Shown here in pieces: positions 1 to 6,730 of a DNA stretch of 17,983 nt. A program made the translations under genes and the position numbers. The stretch is from Methanosarcinaceae archaeon. Its GTDB lineage: Archaea > Halobacteriota > Methanosarcinia > Methanosarcinales > Methanosarcinaceae. The stretch covers positions 1 to 17,983 of the forward strand of contig JAQVBP010000057.1 in assembly GCA_028690255.1 (NCBI GenBank), written 5' to 3'. Every line of letters begins with the position of its first letter. Position 1 is the first letter of the stretch. Below the pieces are notes generated by a model. The model was given only the letters and a program-made list of their open reading frames with translations, was not told the origin of the DNA and ran no database searches.

Positions 1-827
1 GCCACCTTTTCCCCGCACCCGCGATGAAGTTTCTTGGTCCCCCCTCCCTCACTAATTACGGTTAACATATTTTCCGTATCCGTAATCTTCGTGCCCATTA
101 GAGCCGTAACCCCCCTCTCAAAGAAAGGCTTCGGATACAGAGGCGCACTCGGCCCCAGCAGTATAACCTCCCTTGCCTCGCCTGCGGCCGCAAAGGCAAG
201 AAGTTCGTCCACGCTTCCGTTTGCAAGGGTGCTTGCACTCAGGATCACAACGTCCGAGAAGGGCAAAACTTCCCCGGCCTTTTCGGCTGCCACGGTTTTG
301 ACCTTAGGGCTCTCAACCTCTCGTTTCTCAAGCACGGTCAGGCTCCCGGCCTTTTTCAAAATATCCGGGACCAGGGGCCGGAAGTACCCGACCATCGCGA
401 CCCGGTCCCCGGGCCTTATAAGGTCAAGGACGTCCAGATCCGAAACCGGAGCCTGATCTTCCTGGTTCTCGCTACCTGTTCCTTTTCCCTCTTCCATCAA
501 CCTGTGGGCAAGAGCGTTTGCAGCCGCTATCCCCACGGCCGCCTGAAGGGGACCACGGGATAAGGCCAGTTCGAGCAGGGAATCCATAGAACTGCCTTTG
601 AGTTTTCCCGCAAATCCCGCTGCCGGGCAGCCGGAGAATTCGTAAAGCGGGGTGCAGTCCACACCCCCCCAGCCCCCGGAAATCTTAACTCCCGTATAGG
701 CCAGGCCGATGCGGACATCTTCGGCTTTAATTCTCTCCAGGGCCGGGCCGAATTTCTGTCTGAGCTCCTTTACAAGGGCGGGTATGACTTTATTATCTTC
801 AATTTCCTGTTTTCTCTCTGTTTCCAT
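1..827 (-). CDS. DUF364/DUF4213 putative heavy-metal-chelation protein (3' end cut by window edge)
   Basis: An open frame runs on the minus strand from about 857 down to base 1 without a stop. It begins METERKQEIEDNKVIPALVK and continues with the glycine-rich segment GVKISGGWGGVDCTPLYEF. Next come an Ala-rich helix (QAAVGIAAANALAHRLM), a Rossmann-like half (GDRVAMVGYFRPLVPDILKK; VVILSASTLANGSVDELL; VILLGPSAPLYPKPFFERGV) and the ending GGGTKKLHRGCGEK. This order matches the DUF4213 plus DUF364 architecture, a putative metal-chelation family whose biochemistry is not established. The frame is probably only a few residues short of its natural end. It lies 46-76 bp downstream of modD on the same strand, so it is probably the last gene of the molybdate operon. 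The start is uncertain: ATG 827 is given here, GTG 836 is possible, and the only strong Shine-Dalgarno (AAGGAGGG, 866-873) is placed for an ATA codon at 857. An in-frame TAA lies just upstream of that site. Confidence 0.8.
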   Translation of the reverse strand, partial: METERKQEIEDNKVIPALVKELRQKFGPALERIKAEDVRIGLAYTGVKISGGWGGVDCTPLYEFSGCPAAGFAGKLKGSSMDSLLELALSRGPLQAAVGIAAANALAHRLMEEGKGTGSENQEDQAPVSDLDVLDLIRPGDRVAMVGYFRPLVPDILKKAGSLTVLEKREVESPKVKTVAAEKAGEVLPFSDVVILSASTLANGSVDELLAFAAAGEAREVILLGPSAPLYPKPFFERGVTALMGTKITDTENMLTVISEGGGTKKLHRGCGEKV

Positions 828-903
828 TTTCTTCACAGCTTCTATATTTTCCGGTATCGCAATCCCTCCTTCTTATTCCACGCTTATGTTTTTGTTTTCG
901 GAT

Positions 904-1695
904 TCAGATTCTTTCAATCTTCGATGTAAGGTCCAGGGGCTGGGCGTAGTAAGGGGCAGTTGTAACTATTATGTCCACAAAAGGTGCGTATTCCGGGATT
1001 TTTTCCGCTTTGATCCCGCCCACGGCCAGTTCGAGTTTCGGGTTGAGTTTCTTGAGTTCGGGCCCGATTTCCTGAAGTTCTTCGGGGCTTAGGTGGTCAA
1101 GGAGCATGATGTCGGACATTTCAGCATATTTGAAGGCCTCTTCCCTGGACCTGGGCTCGATCTCAATCTTTTTCAGGGCCCGGAGTTTCCCCAGGTCCCC
1201 GGCCACGCCCAGGTGGTTCTGGCTTAACTGGATGGAGTCACTCAGGGAATTCCGGTGGACATCGGCCCCTCCGGCCCGGACGGCTTTCATCTCGAATTTG
1301 CGGGCTCCGGGATGGGTTTTTCGGCTTGTCGCGATAATCACGTCCGGGTTTGCTTTCCGGGCAAGGCTTGCGAAAGTGGCTGCTTTTCCTGCGATTGCGC
1401 ATGTGATGGAGAGGAAGGTCTGGGAGACTCTCCACACCTTGAAAAGGGTCCTCAGGTCCCCTTCGGCTTCAAAAAGGGTGGCTTCAGGCTCAAAAGGCAG
1501 GCCGTTTTCAAGATAGCCCGTAACTTTCAGGCCCCTTTTTTCGTAGTAAGCTGCCAGGTCATCCGTGCAGGCCGAGACTCCTGCGTCCCTGGATTTTATC
1601 CTGAGAGTTCCTTTTCCTTCAAGGCCCAGCAGTTCCGCGCTTTCATCCTCATAGGGACAATCTTCAAAAAAATACAGTTCAAAAAGGTCTATCAT
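904..1695 (-). CDS. modD: ModD-like protein, quinolinate phosphoribosyltransferase family
   Basis: This 263-residue protein belongs to the nicotinate-nucleotide pyrophosphorylase (NadC) fold. Visible hallmarks are ATSRKTHPGARKFEMKAVRA (the family's T-R-K-T-x-P-G basic phosphate-binding segment), then GGADVHRNSLSDSIQLSQNH, and late strands IMLLDHLSPEEL and ELAVGGIKAEKIPEY. The His-Arg-x-x-Leu-Ser-(Asp/Glu)-x-Ile motif is typical of ModD, the NadC paralogue found beside molybdate transporters; real NadC in archaea is usually with NadA/NadB. The ATG at 1695 has a GGAG eight bases upstream. It lies about 100 bp after modC on the same strand, separated by a short 8-bp tandem repeat. ModD's reaction is unknown; a phosphoribosyl transfer linked to molybdenum handling is inferred from family and context. 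A second NadC is the alternative, but the placement argues for ModD. Confidence 0.85.
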   Translation of the reverse strand: MIDLFELYFFEDCPYEDESAELLGLEGKGTLRIKSRDAGVSACTDDLAAYYEKRGLKVTGYLENGLPFEPEATLFEAEGDLRTLFKVWRVSQTFLSITCAIAGKAATFASLARKANPDVIIATSRKTHPGARKFEMKAVRAGGADVHRNSLSDSIQLSQNHLGVAGDLGKLRALKKIEIEPRSREEAFKYAEMSDIMLLDHLSPEELQEIGPELKKLNPKLELAVGGIKAEKIPEYAPFVDIIVTTAPYYAQPLDLTSKIERI

Positions 1696-1722
1696 GATCT
1701 GGCTCCTAATCTTTAATTTTGC

Positions 1723-1754
1723 TATTCTGCTATTCTGCTATTCTGCTATTCTGC
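1723..1754. repeat. 8-bp tandem repeat between modC and modD (4 copies)
   Basis: Four exact copies of TATTCTGC (GCAGAATA on the transcribed strand) lie in the 102-bp gap between modC and modD. No hairpin is evident. The number of copies could vary between strains. Confidence 0.9.
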
Positions 1755-1797
1755 TTAATTCCAGAGGTATCCGAATAATTCCTTATCCGAATCCTGA

Positions 1798-3078
1798 TTA
1801 TCTAATAATTCTGACATTTGCCGCCTTGAATACGGCATAAACTTCTTTCCCGATTTTCAGGTCCATAAGCTCGCAGGACATGGGAGTAATCACGGCTCTG
1901 AATTCGGGACATGAACCTGTTCCAGAACCAGTTCCAGAACCTCTTCCAGAACCTGTTTCAAGTTCAAGGTTTACGCTTACAAGATGCTCTTTTTTCACGA
2001 TGTCCTTCACAGTACCTTTCAGCATATTCCGGGCCGAGCTTTCAAGGACCCCTCCGGCCAGGATGATTTCCTCCGGCCGGATTGATATGCTGAGCTTTTC
2101 TCCGGGCTCTCCGGGATCTGCTGAGTAAAGGATCAGGCCCGAATGGACCTTGCCCGGATTCATCCCGTCCAGCCCCATACTTTCCCTTTCCGACCCCGGA
2201 CTTTTACCCTCCAGTTCAAGGACGGTCAGCTTTCCTTCCCTTTCCCGGACCCGGCCCTTAAGGAGGTTCGTGCCCAGGAACTCGGCCACAAAATCCGGAG
2301 ACGGACGCTTGAAAACGGCCTCAGGGGCTCCTTCCTGCATGACCTTCCCGTTTCTTATGATAAGCACCCGGTCAGCCAGGGCCCAGAGGTCATCAAAGTC
2401 GTGGGTAACGTGGAGCACGGTGGTGCTGTACTCTTTGATTGCTTTTTTAAGAACTTCCCGAAGCCTCTCCTTTGTCCTCACGTCAAGGGCGCTGAAAGGC
2501 TCGTCCAGGAGCAGGAGTTTGGGCCGGACGACCAGGCCCCTTGCAAGGGCCGTCCGCTGTTTTTCTCCCCCGCTCAGGGTGGTGGGTTTGCGGAAGAGGA
2601 GGTGGGGAATTTCCAGCAGGCCTGCGATACGCCCGACCTCCTCTTCTATCCGGGTTTTGTCCCGGAGTTTTTTCCGGAGAGCGTAGGCGATGTTCTCAAA
2701 GACGGTCATGTGAGGGAAAAGCACGTGGTCCTGGTACACGATACTGATCTGTCTCTTATCGGGAGGAAAGTCCGTGATGTCCCGGCCTTCCAGAAAGACC
2801 CGGCCGGCTTTCGGGTTATAAAAGCCTATGAGGGTTTCCAGCAGGAGAGATTTTCCACTACCAGAGGGGCCGATTACGGCCACATAGTCTCCTTCTTCGG
2901 CCCTGAGGCTTATATCGCGAAGTTCAAACCCTCCAACGTCAAGGTCCAGACCCCGGACTTCGAGAAAATTCGTATTCTGACCACTTACTTTTTGCCCACT
3001 CGTGTTTTGCCCACCCATTTTTTGCCCACTCGTGTTTTGCTCACCTGCATTCTGCTCACCCGCATTCTGCAAGCTCAC
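1798..3078 (-). CDS. modC: Molybdate/tungstate ABC transporter ATP-binding protein
   Basis: This 426-residue ABC ATPase powers the uptake system. Walker A is GPSGSGKS at 70-77, the Q-loop is at about 115 (IVYQDHVLFPHMTV), the signature is LSGGEKQR at 168-175, Walker B is LLLLDEP at 188-194 and the H-loop histidine is at 226 (HVTHDF). A C-terminal TOBE-type regulatory region follows (about 327-426), as expected for ModC/WtpC. The GTG start at 3078 overlaps the modB stop (GTGA), so the two are translationally coupled. Three parts are unusual. The N-terminus carries about 33 residues of Q-N-x-x-G pentapeptide repeats before the usual beginning (about residue 37, NFLEVRGLDLDVGG). A Gly/Ser/Glu-rich insert lies at about 291-326. 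A Gly-Ser-Gly-Thr run interrupts the TOBE region at 376-389. Substrate is inferred from modA and modD; tungstate is equally possible. Confidence 0.9.
   Translation of the reverse strand: MSLQNAGEQNAGEQNTSGQKMGGQNTSGQKVSGQNTNFLEVRGLDLDVGGFELRDISLRAEEGDYVAVIGPSGSGKSLLLETLIGFYNPKAGRVFLEGRDITDFPPDKRQISIVYQDHVLFPHMTVFENIAYALRKKLRDKTRIEEEVGRIAGLLEIPHLLFRKPTTLSGGEKQRTALARGLVVRPKLLLLDEPFSALDVRTKERLREVLKKAIKEYSTTVLHVTHDFDDLWALADRVLIIRNGKVMQEGAPEAVFKRPSPDFVAEFLGTNLLKGRVREREGKLTVLELEGKSPGSERESMGLDGMNPGKVHSGLILYSADPGEPGEKLSISIRPEEIILAGGVLESSARNMLKGTVKDIVKKEHLVSVNLELETGSGRGSGTGSGTGSCPEFRAVITPMSCELMDLKIGKEVYAVFKAANVRIIR
1914..1962. repeat. 12-bp tandem repeat coding for GSGT units in the ModC TOBE region
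   Basis: On the coding strand the unit is GGTTCTGGAACW, imperfectly repeated about four times. It encodes the glycine-serine-threonine linker at residues 376-389 of ModC. All units are multiples of three, so the frame is kept. Confidence 0.8.
2971..3069. repeat. 15-bp tandem repeat coding for the ModC N-terminal pentapeptides
   Basis: Six to seven degenerate 15-bp units encode QNAGE, QNAGE, QNTSG, QKMGG, QNTSG, QKVSG and QNTN, directly after the GTG start of modC. In plus-strand reading the recurring core is TTTTGCCCAC(T/C)CGTG. Unit divergence is low at the nucleotide level, suggesting fairly recent expansion. Confidence 0.85.
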
Positions 3079-3866
3079 GTTTTACCCCCTTCAAAGTACT
3101 CGAAACTGAGGATTGCAAGAAATGCGATTGCCATGAGCAGGACCCCGCTTGTTATGGCCATATCCAGATTTCCGTAGGAAATGTTCAGGTAAAGCGTGAC
3201 CGGCAGGACCTCGGTGTGCATGTAAGAGCCTCCAGCAAGGATCAGCACGGCTCCGAAAGCTCCGATGCAGCGGGCAAAGGTTATGACGGTCGAGGCAAAG
3301 AGCCCGCCCCGGGCCATGGGGAGCGTGACATTCCTGAAGGTCTCGAAGTCCCCGTAGCCGAAACTTCGCGAGACCTGTTCATAGCGACGGTCAATGCTTT
3401 CGAAGGTGGAATAGATTACCCGGACAGCATAAGGAAAAGCCACGAAAAACTGGGCCACCACAATCCCCGGTTTGCTGAAAGGTACCCTGATCCCCAGGGC
3501 TTCGAGCCCTGTTCCGAGAGGAGTCTGCCCGAAAAGGAGCAGGAGGGCAAGCCCGAGTACGAGTTCAGGAAAGGCCATGGGGAGCCCCAGGATGGATTTT
3601 ACCAGGGCCTTGCCGGAAAAATCATAACGGGAGAGGGAGTAGGCCGTGGGGATTGAGAAAAACATGACTGAAAAGGTTGAGACGGAAGCTGTTAGCAGAG
3701 AGAGCTTCATGGAGTAGAGCATCTCGGCCGAAAGGAGAGCCTCCAGAAGTGTGGAAGGTTTTAAAATAAAGGGGAGGGTCCCCACGGCCAGGAAAAGCAG
3801 GCAGGTAAAAAAACAGGCTATGCCCGTACTTATGTTCCTGAACGCGGAATGCCTCATGAACTGCAT
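3075..3866 (-). CDS. modB: Molybdate/tungstate ABC transporter permease
   Basis: This 263-residue polytopic membrane protein is of the ModB/CysT-type permease family. Hydrophobic segments are seen at about 12-34, 55-78, 92-113, 135-155, 185-212 and 235-253. The cytoplasmic EAA-type coupling loop is visible as YEQVSRSFGYGDFETFRNVT followed by LPMARGG. This loop contacts the ModC ATPase. The ATG at 3866 overlaps the modA stop by 13 bp. A second in-frame ATG at 3857 would give the classic ATGA overlap with the modA stop and is an equally good start. The stop overlaps the modC GTG. The tight overlaps with modA and modC leave little doubt about its role. Whether the transported anion is molybdate or tungstate cannot be read from the sequence. 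Confidence 0.9.
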   Translation of the reverse strand: MQFMRHSAFRNISTGIACFFTCLLFLAVGTLPFILKPSTLLEALLSAEMLYSMKLSLLTASVSTFSVMFFSIPTAYSLSRYDFSGKALVKSILGLPMAFPELVLGLALLLLFGQTPLGTGLEALGIRVPFSKPGIVVAQFFVAFPYAVRVIYSTFESIDRRYEQVSRSFGYGDFETFRNVTLPMARGGLFASTVITFARCIGAFGAVLILAGGSYMHTEVLPVTLYLNISYGNLDMAITSGVLLMAIAFLAILSFEYFEGGKT

Positions 3867-4711
3867 GGCTTAAAGCCCCATTTTTCCCAGGAGGCTGCGG
3901 CTTCTTCGCTTGCGATGTAAGTGTTAAAGGCCTCTGCAAGTTCAGGTTCTTCCGTATAGACCGAAACCGCTGTGGGAATGGTCTTTATGCTATTTTGTTC
4001 GGCCGGGATAGGGATCGTTTCAAGTTTTCCGGAAGCTTCCCCCCAGTTTGCCATGTCTTCCCAGATGATGGTTGCATCGGCCTGGCCGGTTACGATGTAG
4101 ATGAGGAGCTGGTTTACGGTTGCGGTCCGGACAATTGTGTTATTCTCGACTTCGGGAAGAATTCCGCATTTTCCGCAGATCTTTTCCGCAACTTTTCCGA
4201 TTGCAGGGCCTTTGGGGTCTCCGAGGGCCAGTTTTATGCCGGGTTTGGCAAGGTCTTCAAGCCCGCTTATGTTTCCGGGGTTTCCTCTGGGAACCGCTAT
4301 TACGGGGATGTGCAACGTCAGGTTTGTGACACTTTCGTTGAACACGTAGTGCCTGCCCATGGCCTGGCCCGTGTAGTAATAGGCCCCGGGAATAAAGACG
4401 TCGCATTCCTGAGCCACCAGGATACCGAAGATTTCGGCACTTCCTCCGTACCGGACCTGAATGTCGGCTCCGGTCCTGTTTTCAAACCCGGAGACCAGTT
4501 CATTCATGGGCTTGATAAGCCCGGCCCCGGCACAGACCGAAAGCTCCTTTCCCTCAAACGGGTTTTCCGGGTTTTCCGGGACCTGACCTGATTCAGGGTT
4601 TGATGCAGGATCTTCCGAAACCGGACCTGAAGACGCTTTATCCGCGCAGCCTGAGCCAGCAGCCGTGAGTAGCAGTATAAAAATTAGAGTAAGAGCACAG
4701 AGTTTTTTCAT
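3854..4711 (-). CDS. modA: Molybdate/tungstate-binding lipoprotein (ABC substrate-binding protein)
   Basis: This 285-residue extracellular solute-binding protein has a lipoprotein signal peptide: a KK start, a hydrophobic core LCALTLIFILLLTAA, and a lipobox-like AGSGC with the lipid-anchored cysteine at about 22. A Pro/Glu/Ser-rich linker follows, then the ModA-type core: LSVCAGAGLIKPMNELVSGF, DIQVRYGGSAEIFGILVAQ, CDVFIPGAYYY, IPVIAVPRGNPGNISGLEDL, LALGDPKGPAIGKVAEKI and ADATIIWEDMANWGEA. The serine/glycine-rich strand ends are where the family binds the oxyanion. ATG 4711 is chosen over the TTG one codon upstream because GGTG lies at the right distance. It is the first gene of the operon, transcribed from the promoter at about 4786-4796. 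Some archaeal homologues are tungstate-selective (WtpA/TupA). Confidence 0.9.
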   Translation of the reverse strand: MKKLCALTLIFILLLTAAGSGCADKASSGPVSEDPASNPESGQVPENPENPFEGKELSVCAGAGLIKPMNELVSGFENRTGADIQVRYGGSAEIFGILVAQECDVFIPGAYYYTGQAMGRHYVFNESVTNLTLHIPVIAVPRGNPGNISGLEDLAKPGIKLALGDPKGPAIGKVAEKICGKCGILPEVENNTIVRTATVNQLLIYIVTGQADATIIWEDMANWGEASGKLETIPIPAEQNSIKTIPTAVSVYTEEPELAEAFNTYIASEEAAASWEKWGFKPCSS

Positions 4712-4762
4712 CAAAACACCTTCATAAATATGAGATTTACTTCAGCAGTATGGAATTTAAGG

Positions 4763-4784
4763 GTTATGTTTGAAAACCCATAAC
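4763..4784. promoter_or_regulatory. Candidate ModE-like operator of the mod operon
   Basis: GTTATG-N10-CATAAC forms a 6-bp-arm inverted repeat, extended on one side to CGTTATG. It lies directly downstream of the TATA box and covers the expected transcription start of modA, the position used by repressors. The TCGTTAT/ATAAC half-sites resemble known ModE-family sites (CGTTATAT...ATATAACG). That similarity is from memory, and no modE gene lies in this window. Confidence 0.55.
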
Positions 4785-4785
4785 G

Positions 4786-4796
4786 ATTTATAAAGG
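4786..4796 (-). promoter_or_regulatory. TATA box of the mod operon
   Basis: Read on the minus strand, CCTTTATAAATCG contains a good archaeal TATA box (TTTATAAAT). It predicts a start site near 4765, about 54 bp before the modA ATG, within the inverted repeat at 4763-4784. Confidence 0.65.
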
Positions 4797-4832
4797 TTTT
4801 TCTCTTCAGGCGGGAAGACCCTTTCCCCGATG

Positions 4833-4878
4833 TTTCTAATTGAAAATTAGAAACTCCTGTTAAAACCTATGGTTTAAC
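4833..4878. repeat. Two adjacent inverted repeats upstream of the mod promoter
   Basis: TTTCTAATT-GAA-AATTAGAAA (4833-4853) is a perfect 9-bp-arm palindrome. Six bases later comes GTTAAAACC-TAT-GGTTTAAC (4859-4878), with one unpaired base. They lie 40-90 bp upstream of the mod TATA box and downstream of the methyltransferase terminator tract. They may be binding sites or a 3'-end hairpin; the sequence does not decide. Confidence 0.6.
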
Positions 4879-4984
4879 ACGACTCCGAAGGAAACATGGA
4901 GAAGATGAAAATCGTCCACTTACCGGACCAATGTTAATGGAAGACAATTTAGCAAAAAACGCACATGTAATCCCCGAATTACAG

Positions 4985-5005
4985 GAACAAAAAATAAAAA
5001 AATAT
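4985..5005 (-). terminator. U-rich terminator of the methyltransferase gene
   Basis: On the minus strand this reads as TATATTTTTTTATTTTTTG, about 135-155 bases after the methyltransferase stop. Long U tracts without a strong hairpin are typical archaeal terminators. The gap from 4801 to 5140 holds nothing else I can call, apart from the two palindromes at 4833-4878. Confidence 0.5.
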
Positions 5006-5140
5006 AGGTGAACCCTGAAGACAGACCGTATTGAAAATTAGGTTTCGGTTCCGGTTAACTCCTTGAGTTATTTTACTTCAATCTGCATTTCAGGATTCCG
5101 TTGCCCTCATGAAATTCTTCCGAACCCTGTCTTTTCTGAA

Positions 5141-5920
5141 TTATTTTTCCCCGTAAGTCAGATGATAAGCATAGTCGAAAGCTATGCGTTTTCGAAATGG
5201 CATTTCTTTTTTCTGGAGCTCAATAATCTCCTTCAGGTCCCGGCTTCCCGGGTTTTCGAAACCTGCGCCCCTGAAGTATTCCAGGGTCTTTTCGGGAGCC
5301 GCCCCATATGGATTTGGAAGGTTACTGTTGACTTCCCTGCTATAGAATCCCTGCCAGGGGTTTCTCCTCTCCACCAGCAGGGTAGCAAGATCGCTTGCAA
5401 GGCGACGGAGTCTTCCTTCCGGGGATTCGTCACGCCAGATCCCGTCTATGACAAGGAGCTTGCCTCCTTCTTTGAGCACCCTTCTCCAGTTCCGCACCGC
5501 GTTTTCCGGATGGGGTAGAGTCCAGAGCAGATGACGGTTGACCACCAGGTCAAAAGTTCCTTCCTCAAACGGGGGCTCTTCGGCATCCCCTTTCCTGAAA
5601 TCCGCCTCAAAACCCCGATTTTTGGCCTTTGCTCTCGCTTTTGCAAGCATTTTCTCCGAAAGGTCAATTCCGGTTACATGGTGTCCCATTTCCGCAAACA
5701 AAAGCCCTATTTCACAGGTCCCGCAGCCCACGTCCAGCACTTCAAGCTTCCCGGGAGGGGCATATTCCCTGAAAAGGTTCTTCCAGACCTCTTTTTCGGT
5801 TTCACTTTGAATCCCGTGTCCTTCAAGGCTGTCGTAACTTTCGGAAGAGCTGTCCCACATACGGGTAATCGATTCCTTGAGTTGTTTTTTAGGTATTGAC
5901 ATATTGAGTAAAATGTCCAT
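5141..5920 (-). CDS. Class I SAM-dependent methyltransferase
   Basis: This 259-residue protein has a methyltransferase core of the UbiE/Methyltransf_11 type. Motif I is LEVLDVGCGTCEIGLLFAE (59-77), the acidic end of strand 2 is GIDLSEKML (84-92), motif II/III is GDAEEPPFEEGTFDLVVNRH (111-130) and a post-motif strand is VLKEGGKLLVIDGIW. The WDSSSESYD segment near the N-terminus is common in this family. The C-terminal third (about 165-259) is less conserved and would set the substrate, which I cannot name. ATG 5920 is used; an internal ATG at 5902 (MSIPKKQL) is also possible, and neither has a strong ribosome binding site. It is a single-gene unit with its own TATA box and a U-rich terminator, not part of the mod operon. 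Confidence 0.8.
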   Translation of the reverse strand: MDILLNMSIPKKQLKESITRMWDSSSESYDSLEGHGIQSETEKEVWKNLFREYAPPGKLEVLDVGCGTCEIGLLFAEMGHHVTGIDLSEKMLAKARAKAKNRGFEADFRKGDAEEPPFEEGTFDLVVNRHLLWTLPHPENAVRNWRRVLKEGGKLLVIDGIWRDESPEGRLRRLASDLATLLVERRNPWQGFYSREVNSNLPNPYGAAPEKTLEYFRGAGFENPGSRDLKEIIELQKKEMPFRKRIAFDYAYHLTYGEK

Positions 5921-5955
5921 TTAATAATTAATATTTTCTATTTAGTAACAATAAA

Positions 5956-5964
5956 TAATATAAA
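5956..5964 (-). promoter_or_regulatory. TATA box of the methyltransferase gene
   Basis: TTTATATTA on the minus strand, 36-44 bp upstream of ATG 5920, predicts a short leader of about 14 bases. The whole 5921-6000 stretch is very AT-rich, so the exact box is uncertain. Confidence 0.45.
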
Positions 5965-6049
5965 TTTTAATGATTAAGAGATAAAATAATACTAGATAGA
6001 ATTTAATTACAGGAAAACGCTTCCGGACCTGGATATAATTTTTCCTTTT

Positions 6050-6691
6050 TCAGAGCCCTGATAGATTCTGCCTGTACCTCTCAAGCTCCCACACCCCCTT
6101 TTCCCTGGACTGGCTGCTTACCTCGTAAATTATATGAGACGGCAGCGTCTCCATTCCCGCATACTCAAAGACACAGTGGGTTATGCACTTCAGCAGTTCC
6201 CGGAGGTCTCCGTGCGCCCCTCCTTTTGAATACCACTCCTCCGAGGCTCCGGTGGTCGCAACAAGCATTGCAACCTTTCCTTTCAAAAGTCCGGTCTCGT
6301 AGGCGCTCTGTGTGATCGGGTTAAAGGCAAATCCCGGGGCAAAGACCCGGTCGATCCAGCCTTTCATAATTGCGGGCATGGAGCTGAAGTAGACCGGAAA
6401 CTGAAAAATCAACAGGTCGGCCCATTCCACCTTTTCCATTTCGGCTTTGATGTCGGATGAAAAGGCCCCCGTTTTGGAGGCGTGGATTGCTTCAAGGAAA
6501 GGTTTGAAGACCTCCGGTTTTTTCCTCACAGGAAAATCTTCGGCATCAAGGACGGCCTTGAACCTCATTGCGTAGAGGTCCGAGCCTTTGACTTCATGAC
6601 CTTTTTCCTGCAGGGCCGAAAGGGCGGTATCCTTTAAGGCAGCGTTAAACGATGTTGGTTCCTGGTGTGCGTAAATATAAAGAACTTTCAT
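6050..6691 (-). CDS. NAD(P)H:quinone oxidoreductase-like flavoprotein (flavodoxin fold)
   Basis: This 213-residue protein is of the Flavodoxin_2 (NQO/MdaB/YwrO-like) family, soluble FMN or FAD enzymes that reduce quinones or nitro compounds. The start MKVLYIYAHQEPTSFNAALK has the family's strand 1 and the first flavin phosphate loop (H-x-x-P-x-S-F-N). FQFPVYFSSMPAIMKGWIDR with VFAPGFAF is the second conserved block, and VAMLVATTGASEEWYSKGG the third. ATG 6691 is chosen because it carries GGGGG just upstream and matches the family's N-terminus. Reading further upstream gives an implausible tail overlapping the promoter. The physiological electron acceptor is unknown; in methanogens, protection from oxygen or redox stress is a reasonable guess. 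It stands alone, 130 bp upstream of the methyltransferase. Confidence 0.85.
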   Translation of the reverse strand: MKVLYIYAHQEPTSFNAALKDTALSALQEKGHEVKGSDLYAMRFKAVLDAEDFPVRKKPEVFKPFLEAIHASKTGAFSSDIKAEMEKVEWADLLIFQFPVYFSSMPAIMKGWIDRVFAPGFAFNPITQSAYETGLLKGKVAMLVATTGASEEWYSKGGAHGDLRELLKCITHCVFEYAGMETLPSHIIYEVSSQSREKGVWELERYRQNLSGL

Positions 6692-6720
6692 ATTATTCCC
6701 CCTATAGAGATTTGCGCGGG

Positions 6721-6730
6721 GGTATAAAAA
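6721..6730 (-). promoter_or_regulatory. TATA box of the quinone oxidoreductase gene
   Basis: TTTTTATACC on the minus strand lies 30-39 bp upstream of ATG 6691, giving a start site near 6700 and a very short leader. Confidence 0.5.

Noticed and set aside
2143..3177. 344-codon open frame on the plus strand opposite modC
   Set aside because: It is the antisense of a clearly identified ABC ATPase. Its composition has no recognisable domain, and the C-terminal part is just the antisense of the 15-bp repeat.
4931..5011. 26-codon frame (MLMEDNLAKNAHVIPEL...) on the plus strand
   Set aside because: There is no ribosome binding site, its 3' part coincides with the A-rich complement of the methyltransferase terminator, and no family is recognised.
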